Of a stretch of 64,000 bases of DNA, positions 1 to 11,178 are shown piece after piece. The notes below the pieces were generated by a model. It saw only the letters and a program-made list of their open reading frames with translations. It was not told where the DNA came from and searched no databases. A program made the position numbers and the translations under genes. Source of the stretch: Gyromitra esculenta (Eukaryota > Ascomycota > Pezizomycetes > Pezizales > Discinaceae); NCBI GenBank assembly GCA_038503075.1, contig JBCAML010000005.1, forward strand, positions 1,426,001 to 1,490,000. The letters run 5' to 3'. Position 1 is the stretch's first letter. Each line of letters starts with the position of its first letter.

Positions 1-3000
1 AGGAAGCTCTAGAAAAGGGAGTTGGAGGTTGGGTCTGCTCCTCTTGCACGTGGTCAGTCAGATGAGTTAAGTTAGTGGTGATGATGGTGGTGGTCTCACT
101 ATGATCGTTGCGGTGAGGGCTATGTATCACGCAAGACGCTGAAACGAGGATGTCGAAGAAGGAACGGAAACAAATGCTCACGAGATGGAAGAAACAGCAA
201 GAACACGGGATACACAGGGAAAGAACCCCACTTTAAGGATTCTGGCCTATGTTGGAGAAATCAGAACTATTTAGGATCCGGTGGAGATGCTACCTGCGTG
301 ACAAACTTTCTTGTTTGTTGGACTTTCCCTCCCAAGGCGCAGCAGAAAATGATAGAAGTTGTCGGATGGAATTCGAAGATGCGGCTTGGTCTCTGTTATG
401 TACTCAAGCCTGCAAAGTAATTAACTCGCCCACACACCTCCCGTATCATCGATTGCAGACCATAAGTTTATACTCTACAAAGCAAGCGCGCGATTATCGA
501 TTAACCAAGGCACAGTAAAACCTGAAGATCACCAGAAAGAGGGTGTGACAGCCGTCCAAATGACGCAGGGTCGGGATCCCAACCATGAGGGAAGAGTTGT
601 GGAAAACCTGTGAAGAGTTCACATAGGCTCACTTCTCCTCCCGAGTGTCGAACGATAAACCGTAAACTCTACAGCACCCATAGAATAAGAACGTGATCGT
701 AGATAGATAGCCAGGGACGAAGACTAGATAGAGCCTCTTACATCATAGCAAAGAACCTTGGAAGATCAAGCTTCACTCCTGCACAACAACCTTAACGCCA
801 TTCCACCAGCTTACTCCACATCCAATAGAGTATGATGGATTTATGCACGCAAGAAGCTATCATACATTCCTGTCGTTCTCATCATCCGTTGCGAAATGCT
901 TACTGCATCCAAAGGCGGGTATGGTGATGATATGGTGTGCCAAGGCCTTCAAGGTATGTACATGTATACATGTATGTAGGCTTAATTTGCCCCTCTCTAA
1001 GTCATCAAAATCGACTGTGTACGCCAGGCACGGGCGTCTTCGGACCCTGAAAGAAATAGCCGCCGCACTGTTACCGAAAACTGTGGCTCGATCTTCTGCT
1101 AGGCCGTGGCTATTCGTCTTTCGCGGCACAGATCGCTAATTTAAAGGCACATGTAGCTATGATGCGCATCCTGTTGCGCATGACAATAGGCTTCGGTTGC
1201 CACAGGCGCGTCTCTGCTTTTTCCGTGATGCTGAAAATTGCACTGTTTTTCTTCACCATGACTACTGGATCCCTGCTGGAAAAATGGTCAATGATAAATG
1301 CTCTAACCTGGATTCCAATCTCCAAGTTTTTGAGTTCCTTTTGATTGATCTTATTGGCACTAACCTGGGGGGCTAGTGAGGGTAGGCAAAAACTCCGGTA
1401 TTATATTTGAGAAACAGGTGGATTTTTGGTGAGAGGATCGGAGTTATTTGTAGAAATATCATGCCATTACTACTAGTGCAAAAAAAGGGGATGCAGTCTC
1501 TACGGCATATGCGCGGTATACCGAAGTAATACCAGATTGCTATGGTGAATACGATAGTTCTCCAACATTAAGCTCGCATTCCTTAGTAGATCCACCCCAC
1601 TATTTCGTACTATATATATTCGTTCTTATACCGCCTAGGTATTAGCGGACCTAGAACCGGAGAATTGGCTTAGTCTCCCAATACTTTATTAATTACATGT
1701 ATAGGTGGTATGTTCATGATCAAAAGTCCGTAGCTTGGTATTCATGGTCGTTAATATACGCTTGATGATAGTAGCATGGTGCTGAGGCTCTACGACCAGC
1801 GCTACATGTAGCTATAGCTCACCACAGCCTTGGATAGAGAAATGAAGTTATTTTCATAGCGTTAATACGGAGAGGCGCCTATCAAAGCATGGCCGGTTGA
1901 CAACACAAGCCGATTTTTACTACATGTAGTTGTAGTAAAAAAATAAAAAAAATAAAAAAGCGGGCCATGCATGGGCCGTCACGCGTAACTCTCACCAGCG
2001 ACTATGTAGTGAGTGCTTTAATAAGTCGTGCTGGCTAGGACAGGAATAGTATATGACTTGGCTACTATTATTAGTGGATCTAGAATAAACGTCATATCTT
2101 CCCTCTTACAGTTACAAGAACGTAAGGTATCACATCATAATCGGTAGCGATGCTTATACAATCAACTATCTTGCTCCACTAGAGAGACCAGGCACCTGAA
2201 GTCGAAGCCTCTATTGGTTCCTTCTAGATCGGCCTTTCACCCAAGCATACTCTACTTCTCTAAGATATACCCGTTTTAGTATCAATCAAGCCCCATTCCC
2301 ATCCCGTCGAAGTTCCATTTCTCTAACCCTATTCTCCCTTCTCATATTTTCCTGCCCTCTCCATCGTATTGGGTAGCTGTTTGTATAAGAAGGAGCTTGG
2401 ATACAAGAAGACGAAATAGCAAGTTTTACACACTCTCAGCGCACGAAGTTGTTAGTGGCGTAATTCGTTGATTACTGGTACTTTTAGGTTCGTGGCAGTT
2501 GCTGTCATAGTTTCTCCTTTTGCTGTAAAAAATAAACGGAGAGGGGTTCTTACTCCCGCCTGACACCACCTGCAACATAAAGTTATTTGTAGGTCTTGGC
2601 CTATGTTTATGTTAAAGCTGAGTGATGAGAAGTGACGATAAAAATAAGGTAGGAAGCTACGGTTGTATGATATCAAAATTTATGTCTGCTGTGAGGCTCG
2701 GCACGTCGTTGATTCGCTCGTTCAGACAAAGCCAGATATGTACGTTTGGGCCCGACGAGAGAGGACCCCCACTTATGTCGTCTAGCTGTAAGTGCAGCTA
2801 AGAGAATGAAGTACATGGTAAAGTCTGTATAAAACGCACTTGCTACGCATGGCCTATGCACAAGCCTATATGTACTGCGTATTTCTCTAAAAACATCTGA
2901 TATTGTGCAAGGATAGGAAGTCTAAATAGCAGTGATTGGGGGCCATTCGGTAAGTGGAACACAATGTAAGTTCCAAATAATAAAGATCTGGAAGACCTGG

Positions 3001-5214
3001 AAGACCTGGGGCCCCTGGAAAGCCAAAGAAGCCGCGGTACCGGATATTTGGCCATATACAGATACTATCAGACGTCTAGAAATCTAGAGGAGTTGAACTT
3101 AAGAATGGACGGGCACCTTGATGGGTAAATGTGTCAAAGGCCTTGTAACCGTTCTAAGTACTCTAAGCCTTATGAATGAAGGCACTGAAATGGCGTTTGG
3201 GTGTGTCAGTAAACTAGGTATGTGTAGGCAAACAAGAGCCCCCACTTCGTAATATACCAAACCTGTGCCACCTATAATTAGCGCTTCCTGTTTAGAGGGA
3301 TTTTCTCAGGGCCGGAAAGTAGTTTCGGGGGTTTCACTCTTGAACTGGAATTTGTTTACTTCAATGTTATACTGATTTAGCGTTAAGTCTATACGTAAAG
3401 CTATAGGACATATACATGTAGCTATAGATGCGATATGCTCGTGTCAAGGCTATAATATTAGGATAGCGGATAGACACCTATTGACATATCATCCCTGTTA
3501 AGTCCTAATACTTAAGCCCTGGCGTGAGTATTACACAGACGTGACCCTTGTCTCAGTGTGTATAGTAAACAGTAGAACCTGATACACAAGTAAATACAAC
3601 CGGCGATTTCTAGCCTGCTACCCCAGCTGCATATACCTTCTCCTCGGGCCAAAAGATAGGGAAAACAAGCGAAAAGACGCATCCTCGAGGAAGCAGTAGG
3701 ATCTGCTGTGACACGGGCGTGACAACACTCTAGCTTTCCCGCCTATTATTACCGTATCCACTCCCGAGAGCCCTGACAAAAAAGAAATCGACGAGCTCCG
3801 GGCTCTGGATCCAAGCTCATACTATGCACCTTCTAAAAAAAAATAGAAGGGTCTACAGCCCGTTCAACCATCTCCATCGCGTTGTTAAGTCACTAAGACA
3901 TCTTCGTATCACGAACGGATAGTGTACGAGTAATAAATTTCTCCAGAGATTCCCCATGGTGGGAGGTCAACCGAGCGTTACAGAATCCTGTAACACGTGT
4001 ATTATTTGTCATTGTGCTCTAGACAATTTGATTGGCTTAGCATGAGGGTTTTTTTTTTTTTTGAGACTTTGGCAGGTCCCCGAGCTGAAATATTGAGGCA
4101 GGGATCCTATCATAATTGCGTTTATCCCCCAACTTGGGTGACACATACCTACACAAGTCTCTTCCCCAGAGTTTTCGCCTTTTGTGATCCATAGTCAATT
4201 AGGGGGAAAGGGAGATCAGAAGATTTCTAGGGTTTCTACCGCACTAATGGATCATTGTTTGTAGCCCGGGGAAAAAAGTGTTTGCACTGCCAACAAGGAT
4301 GAGCCCTTGAGTGCAATTTACCAGTGCCTCGGGATTTCGATCAAATTTCAGTTGCGATTATACAAAAAATGATATGGTAAGCTTAGCGTATACGAGCAGT
4401 GTTATTTTATGTGTATGGAATTACTTTAGTTATAGAGAATTCTTGAAGGGAAATAGATGGAACCTGGTAGGGGGATTGAGCTAAGGGCTTCCTTTATATA
4501 TGTGGTTTTGCAGTACCTATGCATACATGTATGTTTGCCAGGGATCCCTTTATATTACATTCACGATCTCAGGCTCATCTTTTACAGTAAACACGAGAAA
4601 TTTCTAGTTTGGGGGAAATTTTCCTTAGTCAATAGATGGAAAGCTTGTTTGGACCTACTTCATTTCAAATTCAAGGTGACACAGTGAGTGATTGTCTATG
4701 ACTACACTTCTAGGTAAACGGATTTTGCATGGTACCGTACCGCATAGAAGCCTATCAAAGATATCATAACTCTCCGAAATTATACCTGATTAGCCGATCT
4801 TCGCGGTAAACAGAATACTTATTACGCATACGTGCTGCAAGCCCTATTACCTGAAGGGCAGAGGTAGATAATCGGACGAGACGGATATACAACACACGAA
4901 CCTTAGAGGCAATGAGTGATGTAAAGTTATAAGGAAGGGATCTAGATGGAGAAGCAATTGGAAAGCGATACAAGGATTAAGCACTTTAATTAGTTGAGTG
5001 ATAAATACTGATTCGGGTGTGTTCGAGTTTCACAACCTAATTGCTCTTTCTGCTTAAACACGGCATGCCACATGTACATACTAAATGTAGCTCCTATAAA
5101 ATAATTTGAATCGGATAAAAATTTTGTTTAAACGTGCCATAGAGTTCCCTATAAGCCCAAGCTATATTATTTACAAGTGTCCTAATCCCCGATCCCCAGT
5201 TTTTCGTCCCATCC
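1..5214. other. Gene-free spacer
   Basis: I see no convincing gene in this 5.2 kb stretch. The open frames are short (under 100 codons), lack family resemblance and occur on both strands without coding bias. It holds seven exact TACATGTA palindromes (959, 967, 1694, 1803, 1921, 3413, 4524), two of them directly abutting at 959-974. Two of the seven (1803, 3413) run straight into TAGCTATAG. There is an A-rich run near 1937-1960 and a T14 run near 4050. The stretch is downstream of the minus-strand LIA1 gene. Confidence 0.6.
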
Positions 5215-6291
5215 TTAAGCAGTCACAGCCGTGCTCGCCGTCCCCTCCGGAATAAGGGCATACTCAAATCCCCCACTCCTCTCAAACTCCGCCATATCCA
5301 ACGCTACAATCGCACTCTCTCTCACTACCTGTTCCGCATCCTTCGTATACTCATTCAAAAATTTCTCTACATCATCACTCGCGATACTCCCCAGCGCCTC
5401 CACCGCCTCATGTCTTACCATCGGCGCTTCATTCTTATCACCCGCCACTTTGATCAATGCTGGAACTGAGTGTGGATCCGACAGCTGTCCAAACACGAAA
5501 GCTATCTCGTGACGAAACAAAGCAGACGGATCAACAAAACCAGATGCCAGCGCGTCAATCGCCTCTGGGGTTGCAATATCGCGCAGTCTAAACATTGCAC
5601 GATACCGTTCAAACAGCGGAACACTCTGGTCGTTCAGTGTCTTCTGTAGCTTCTCGATATTTCCTTCTTTCCCTGCTGTTGGCGGGGCTGGATCGATGGA
5701 TGCGAATGCACTCTTTTGTAGTAGTTCTTCTTTGCTCACTTCTGAGGACTCCCATTCGATACGTGCGATTGCAAGTTCACAGGTTTGGGCAACGACTTCT
5801 TCAGGATCGAAGAGAAATCGGCGGAGAAGTGGAAGAGAGGGTGTGTGAGAGAGTGCGCCGAGTGCTTCGCCAGCTTCATGGCGCACCATGGGGTCTTCGG
5901 AGAGGTTAGAGAGGACGGCTTGGAGGGGAGGTGCAGCATGGTGGTTTTTGGATTGGCCGAGGCAGTAGGCGAGCTCATGCTGTGTTGAAGAGTCGAATTA
6001 GCAGTTGAAGCGAGGAATAATCTCGTCTACTCTAGCGAGGTATGAACCTTAAGGAGTGCTATTTTCGATTGGTTAACCTCGTGACGAAGCAAGGTGAGGG
6101 CTGTAAAGCAAACCTGAGTTACTACTAAACGCAGCTGCGATAGCATCGATGGCTGAGAGGTTTCCCTGCGTCGCCATGTGCTTCAGGGAGAAAAGGGCAC
6201 GGAAACGGAGAGCCAAGTTGTCGCCAGAGTCATCACAAAGAACTCCACGGAGTTCGGGAACGGGATCTGATTTGGTGATGTTGACGGTCAT
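5215..6291 (-). CDS. LIA1: Deoxyhypusine hydroxylase (Lia1/DOHH)
   Basis: This is a cytosolic iron-dependent HEAT-repeat oxygenase that hydroxylates deoxyhypusine on eIF5A, the last step of hypusine synthesis. Inferred exons are 6291-6114, 6058-6048 and 5979-5215, giving 317 aa, close to the yeast enzyme (325 aa). The four His-Glu iron-ligand pairs expected of the family are all present: HELAYC at H64, MVRHEA at H97, FRHEIAF at H220 and MVRHEA at H253. The middle exon is only 11 nt (CACTCCTTAAG). It restores the conserved residues ALLK just before the first HE pair and keeps the frame. Introns are 55 nt and 68 nt with GT-AG ends; the second carries a TGCTAAT branch-like site. The start is the only ATG that opens the conserved N terminus. 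EMP24 lies upstream on the same strand. The identification is secure; the microexon is inferred from frame and homology and needs cDNA. Confidence 0.96.
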
Positions 6292-6751
6292 GATGGGCTA
6301 CTAGTAGCTATAGCTATGGCAATCTTGTGCAAACGGAAACAATTAAGGAGCAAGCTCTAGAGGGAAAGATCTGAAGCTTCAGTCGAGGACTGAGATTTTT
6401 GGAGGGGTCGCGAACCCCACCATCTGATAAAAAGAGGTGAAAATCTGATACGCTGCATCAGGTTTAGCGCCGACAGATGTTACACTGCTGTTCCTATTTG
6501 CGAAACAACAGAACATGCATGTAGCCAAACATCAATATTGATAGACTGACATAGGTGGAGGCGACCTTCGATACCACAATAGGGAATAAAGCAGAGCTAC
6601 AGAGAAAATAGAAACATATTTGAAAGGCATAAAACGAACACTCGCACTTTTTGTTTTCTTTAAGCCATCTGAACTCCAATCCATTATTCATTGCAAGCAA
6701 ACATCTCTCTCCCTATATCTAAATATTACGCTAAAGAAGGGCCCAAAGCAT
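6292..6751. other. Spacer between LIA1 and EMP24
   Basis: About 460 bp between two minus-strand genes, so it should contain the LIA1 promoter and the EMP24 3' UTR. Immediately upstream of the LIA1 start is TAGCTATAGCTATGG (6305-6319), one of five TAGCTATAG copies in the window. I see no gene. Confidence 0.5.
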
Positions 6752-7630
6752 TTAGACAACCCTCTTGACCTAGAACACACGCCAAAGTCAGTAAGGGCAT
6801 ATTCCCTGTGAAGGCTTCATTCGACATACCTCAAAGAACCTCTTCAAATACCACACCTGGAAAATACCATTTCCACCCACAACGCCCAACTGGAAGATAC
6901 TCCACCACTTCACTCTCGAGTTCGTGCTCTCTGCGGTGTTCCTGTGCACACGTTCACGGATAACGATATATTCCTGCTCATCCTTAACCTGATTCAACAA
7001 CTCCCCCAGATTCCTAACCTCCCTCTCCAGCGGATCGCTTGACTGCGGCTCCTCGGGGACATATACGATCCCATGCACATTGAACGAAACCTCTTTAGTA
7101 TTGACACTCGAATTCTCATTCGAGAAACAGTAGGTGTAGCGGCCGTCAAGGTGCGCGTCGAAAGAGTGATCGCCGGAGGAGACGGCATGCTCAGAGACCT
7201 TCATGACACCGGCGGGATCTTGTATCTATGATGAAAACCACGTTAAATTCTCATACTATCACGATCAGGGTAGAGAGTGGAAAGAGGATATGGCTATGAT
7301 GGAACTAATGGAGAAGGCTAGTAATGCCGTGAGAGCAAACCATCCATTCCCCTTTTCCCGTCCAAAAAGTCTCTTTCCTCCTTCTCTTTCCCATTTGCCG
7401 CCACTGCACAAAAGGTAATAATAAAAACGCACCCAAAAATCCACATCCAGATTCCCAGCTCCCCCAAACTCCCGATCTCCGACCTGGAATGTCACTGTCA
7501 TGCGGTCATCCCTGTGTAGAGTCTCGTGGAAACATTCGCGTCCATGGGCGTTCAACTGGATATTGTGCGCCGAAACGAGTGCGGAGGCCAACAGAGCTGC
7601 AGCAGTAAATACTGATGTGAATGAGCGCAT
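6752..7630 (-). CDS. EMP24: p24-family cargo receptor Emp24 (p24 beta)
   Basis: This is a type I membrane protein of COPII/COPI vesicles that helps sort secretory cargo, including GPI-anchored proteins, between ER and Golgi. Exons are 7630-7433, 7225-6830 and 6769-6752, giving 203 aa, the usual length. The N terminus is a signal peptide (about residues 1-21, ending ALVSA). A GOLD domain with the two conserved cysteines (ECF and TYCF) follows, then a short coiled coil, a membrane span near the C terminus, and a cytosolic tail reading YLKRFFEVKRVV. That tail is nearly that of the animal beta member TMED2 and carries the FF and dibasic sorting signals. The final exon encodes only VKRVV plus the stop. 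The introns are 207 nt and 60 nt. The ATG at 7630 is chosen because it opens the signal peptide; an in-frame ATG 46 codons upstream would bury it. Confidence 0.96.
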
Positions 7631-8709
7631 TTTTAAGGGTATTTTAGACGAAAATTGATGAGGTGAGGTTGATGGGGCTCTGCTGGTATGCTTGGACTCG
7701 GAGGTGAAAATGACAGCTTGCTTGTGAATGCCAGTGGCTACTCGTTGGCTTGGCGTGGAAAGGGGCAAGCGATGTGGTCTTAGGGGTTAGGGTTAACGGT
7801 CACGTGGACTCTATCTAAAGTGTCGATAATGGACGCATCTCAGCTATTAATTCGCAACAAGTGAGTAGGCTCTAAAAGCCAAATCCACTCATATGTACTT
7901 ATAATCAATATCAAGTAACTCAAACACCCAACTAGAGAAAAAACGGCATTAGGTAGATAGATCAGACAGGCCGTACTTCAAGTTCCTAAAAGATTTAGTT
8001 GAAATGAGCACTCTGTGGGGCGCATGCATGCTCTAGGTAGACCTACAAGCTCTAATCGCTGATCGAATACCCGAAACTTCTCTTGGAGTAATAGGGTTGG
8101 TTTAGGAAACAGAATCATAGAGTAGCACTCGTTCTTGGCGTCAATTCGATGTTGGAGAAGCTTCCTAATATGGGGGCCCTCCGAGTAAGCACTCGGGGAA
8201 GGCTCGGAGACGGAAATTAATGAGAGACATAGACCCGAGTCTACGGGCACCCGGGGGGCTCTAGAGACCTATTATATGTATATAGACGGGGGGCGCGCCG
8301 CCAGCTTCCAGAGAAGCAAGCAATCGATCTCGTTCGTCCCAATATTACAACATTCAACACCAAATATCCAGATCTAGCAACTCCCACTAAATCCTCCAAA
8401 GGTTAAATGAAATATATATCCTATAAGACGAGGCTATTAGATTTGGGGTGAAGTGGTTATATTTTGCAAGTTTTGGCCCTTCGAGGAATGAGGTGTCGAT
8501 GCGTGTGGGCGGCCTGATTTCGAACACTTTTTTAGTTATAATCTACCATCGTTTTCCACGGAGAAATAAGATTGATATTTCAATTTATATAAGTCTATCT
8601 GTAGCTATAGAAATTAGAGACGGGGAGTGGTGGGATTTCTGCACGAAATATATACCGAAAAACTCAAATAAAATAACACCCACCCCAGACCACAAAAACA
8701 GTCACAAGA
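7631..8709. other. Spacer upstream of EMP24
   Basis: About 1.1 kb. It should contain the EMP24 promoter and the 3' region of the coiled-coil gene at 8710. A telomere-like double repeat, TTAGGGGTTAGGGTTAA, lies at 7780-7796, followed by a CACGTG E-box at 7801-7806. A TAGCTATAG copy lies at 8602-8610. The open frames here (for example 7978-8250 minus and 8448-8747 plus) show no family signature and I do not call them. Confidence 0.5.
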
Positions 8710-9279
8710 TCAACTTCTTTGCTCTTCCTCGAACTCCTCGTCCGTAACATTAAATCCCCTTGATGTCCCTGCCAATCCTCTCTCCTCCCTTTCCTGTTCC
8801 TCGAAGCGCTCCTCTTCCTCGATTGTCATTCCCTCAATTTGCCGCTCCAACGATGTCTGCTTATCCAACAGCCCCTCTATTTTTTTCCTCAAACTCTCCC
8901 TCTCTTCTTCCAACGCCTCTACCACTTTCTCCCTTTCCTCGATTGCCCGAGCCAAGTCCTCCATCTCCGTCTCCACGGCCTTAACCTGCATCTCCAAATC
9001 CGCTGTAATGTTCTTATGCTTCTTAATCAACCTGTCAACCCTGGTGCGTTCCACAATTTCCATTGCCTCCGTGATTTGCGAATGCGCCGTTTTATCTCGT
9101 GCGGACGTTAGCACGTGGGCGGCCTTAGCAAGAAGCCCGTCTCTTTCAATAATGGCAAGACGTGTAGCCTCAATTTGAGCGCGGAGGTCACGGATTCTAG
9201 CTGCTTCGGTTCCGGGAGTGGGGATGCGGTCGCAGGGGTCTTCGTAAATGGCAAATTGCTTGGGGTCTTCGCGCGGCAT
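8710..9279 (-). CDS. Small coiled-coil protein of unknown function
   Basis: An uninterrupted 189-aa frame. I do not recognise the family. The first 25 residues are proline-containing and non-helical (MPREDPKQFAIYEDP). From about residue 28 to 165 it is strongly charged and heptad-like, rich in Glu, Lys, Arg and Leu, typical of a long coiled coil. The tail is acidic (EEFEEEQRS). No signal peptide or membrane segment is visible. The even reading frame and strong helical bias over 189 codons make it likely to be real. Small coiled-coil proteins of this kind are often subunits of kinetochore, spindle-pole or membrane-tethering complexes, but nothing here proves such a role. Confidence 0.75.
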   Translation of the reverse strand: MPREDPKQFAIYEDPCDRIPTPGTEAARIRDLRAQIEATRLAIIERDGLLAKAAHVLTSARDKTAHSQITEAMEIVERTRVDRLIKKHKNITADLEMQVKAVETEMEDLARAIEEREKVVEALEEERESLRKKIEGLLDKQTSLERQIEGMTIEEEERFEEQEREERGLAGTSRGFNVTDEEFEEEQRS

Positions 9280-10127
9280 GGCTGTGTTCTAAGGTGCTTG
9301 GATTGGTGGATAGTGAATATGGTACTGTGAGGCTGATAGGCGATTTACTATATGGGTTGGAGGAAGTGTATTTATAGTAGGGGTAGGCTGGGCGCCTCGA
9401 TTTCATGTTGGAAATAAATAATTTAATGGGATTCAAGAGGGTAGTAAAGCTCTCAAGAGCAGAGAGAGTCGTAGAGTTTAAGAGGGTTTCTGCTACATTT
9501 TCCTTGGTGCTTTGGTGGGATCAGCAGTATCTCTATCATCTGAGATACCGCTCGGTCTTTAAACCTGGAGGTGGAGGGGAACGGCTAATTTTTGTATGCT
9601 CTACAGCTTGAAACTCTGTCACGCATATACCTATGCTACACGAGAACCTTTACAGCCATGATCGATCACAAAATATCACTCGACGAAAATACCTGTTTGT
9701 TTGTTTGTTTGTTTGCTTGTTTGTTTGTTCATTAAGCAATTAAATTTAGCAATGATAATTTCTAGATTGCAAAGATCAATCGCGATTAGATATCATGCCT
9801 GTGCTCTACCGATTTAGAAAAGTAATTAATTGCGATTGCAATCACAATACTCCGCTTACAAAAGAAATTTCATTGTCATAATGACGTGGTACCATCAAGA
9901 CAACTATAAACAAAACTCTCTCCCCCAAAAAACTACAAAACCACGAATGCGCATAACCAAATTGGTGAGCGACTAGCAGCCAAAGACCCACCCCATTATC
10001 TCCTTCCCGTATTCCAACGCCGCATTAAAAAACAATGGCAAGAGGTAATAAAAACAAGAAGAGAAGAAAGCACAGTTCCCATAATTAGTTGTTACTCAAC
10101 CCTTCGATTAACACCCAGTTTCTTATT
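9280..10127. other. Spacer with TTTG tetranucleotide repeat
   Basis: About 850 bp between minus-strand genes. It contains the promoter side of the coiled-coil gene and the 3' side of the E2 gene. The main landmark is an interrupted (TTTG)n microsatellite at about 9693-9730. I see no gene. Confidence 0.5.
9693..9730. repeat. (TTTG)n microsatellite
   Basis: About nine TTTG units with one C-for-T interruption, in an AT-rich spacer. Confidence 0.85.
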
Positions 10128-11178
10128 CTAGAATCTCTTGAGCCCAACCTTTTTGACCGCTGGTTTTGATGTCTTGGCTTTGGGCTTTGTGGTATTTGTA
10201 GAAACGATGATTTTCCGTTGCTGGGTATTCGCAGTTTGCCCTTCCTTGTGTTTCGGTGACTTTCTGCCGCTTTCTTCCACTGCCTCTGCGCCTTCTGTGG
10301 GAATTTGAGTTTTTAATGGTTTAGTGGCGATTTCTGAGATGGTGCGTTTGCCCAGCGGCGATTTAGGTCGTGGGGGTTGCGGGATAGTTTCCGCGTTCTC
10401 CTTGCCAGAATCGCCATCATCAGATTCAGAGTCGTTCTTTTCAACAGAAGCTTTGGGGTCCTCGAGGCGTTGGGTGGCGATTGCCCGTGATGAAGGCTTA
10501 ACGGCTTGCTTAATCTTGCGCTTCTCGGCCGGAGCTTTGGGGTCTTCGACCTGTGTTCTTGAGGAAGCTCCTGCTTTCCGGCTATCGGGTTTTAGGGCAG
10601 ACTCTTCATCCTCGCCTCTGTTCTTCGCTTCCTCTGCAAGCTCCTGAAGGTCCTCTGGTATACCGGCATGAACACCCGTCATGAGTCTTGCATGTCGTGC
10701 ATATTCCTCATACTCCTCCAGCAGTAGTCTTCCGGCTTCTTCGTTAAGTGAACTTGTTGGGTTCGGATATACGAGTAGACAGCGAATCGTGAGCAATACA
10801 TCCTTCAGTGTAAGCGTTGACTTCCAATCACGTTTCAGGGTGCCGACACAGACGTCGCCTGAGCGATCGTCGATATTGGGGTGAAATATCTTGGTTTTGA
10901 AGGTGGCTTTAGGGGGCTCGGCGGGGTAATTCGCTGGCATACGGAGGTGGACTAGGAAGACGCCGCCTTCAAATGGCGTGGATGTGGGGCCAACGAGGTA
11001 GACACTTAGCGATGAGAGGTCATCCACTTCTGAGTTAGGTGGGAAGAAATAATCTGGAGGAGGAGAGGCGCGGAGAAATGCCTGGTCTTGTGCGAGACGG
11101 CGACGCTGCGAAGAGCTCTAGAGATAAGTTAGTGGGTGAATGGTAGCAGTGAGAGCAGAGGGGATAGCTCTTACCATT
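10128..11178 (-). CDS. UBE2S-like ubiquitin-conjugating enzyme E2
   Basis: Exons are 11178-11176 (only the ATG) and 11117-10128, separated by a 58-nt intron, giving 330 aa. Residues 1 to about 150 are a UBC fold. It has the HPN motif (residues 80-82), the active-site cysteine at 91 (GDVCVGTLKRDW), and the helix NEEAGRLLLEEYEEYARHAR. That helix closely matches animal UBE2S (E2-EPF), which extends K11-linked ubiquitin chains with the anaphase-promoting complex. A long charged disordered tail (about 150-330) ends KKVGLKRF, resembling the basic-hydrophobic C terminus by which UBE2S docks on the APC/C. Budding yeast has no clear UBE2S. The second exon starts directly with the conserved N-terminal helix, so the ATG-only first exon is needed to begin the protein. 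Function in the nucleus with the APC/C is inferred from the family. Confidence 0.9.

Noticed and set aside
6059..6113. Possible exon ending LLRHE in the first LIA1 intron
   Set aside because: It could only be reached by a 13-nt intron, and it would duplicate the first HE pair; the 11-nt microexon gives the conserved sequence with normal introns.
7780..7796. Chromosome end or interstitial telomere
   Set aside because: Only two to three TTAGGG units, within a gene-dense part; more consistent with a promoter element.
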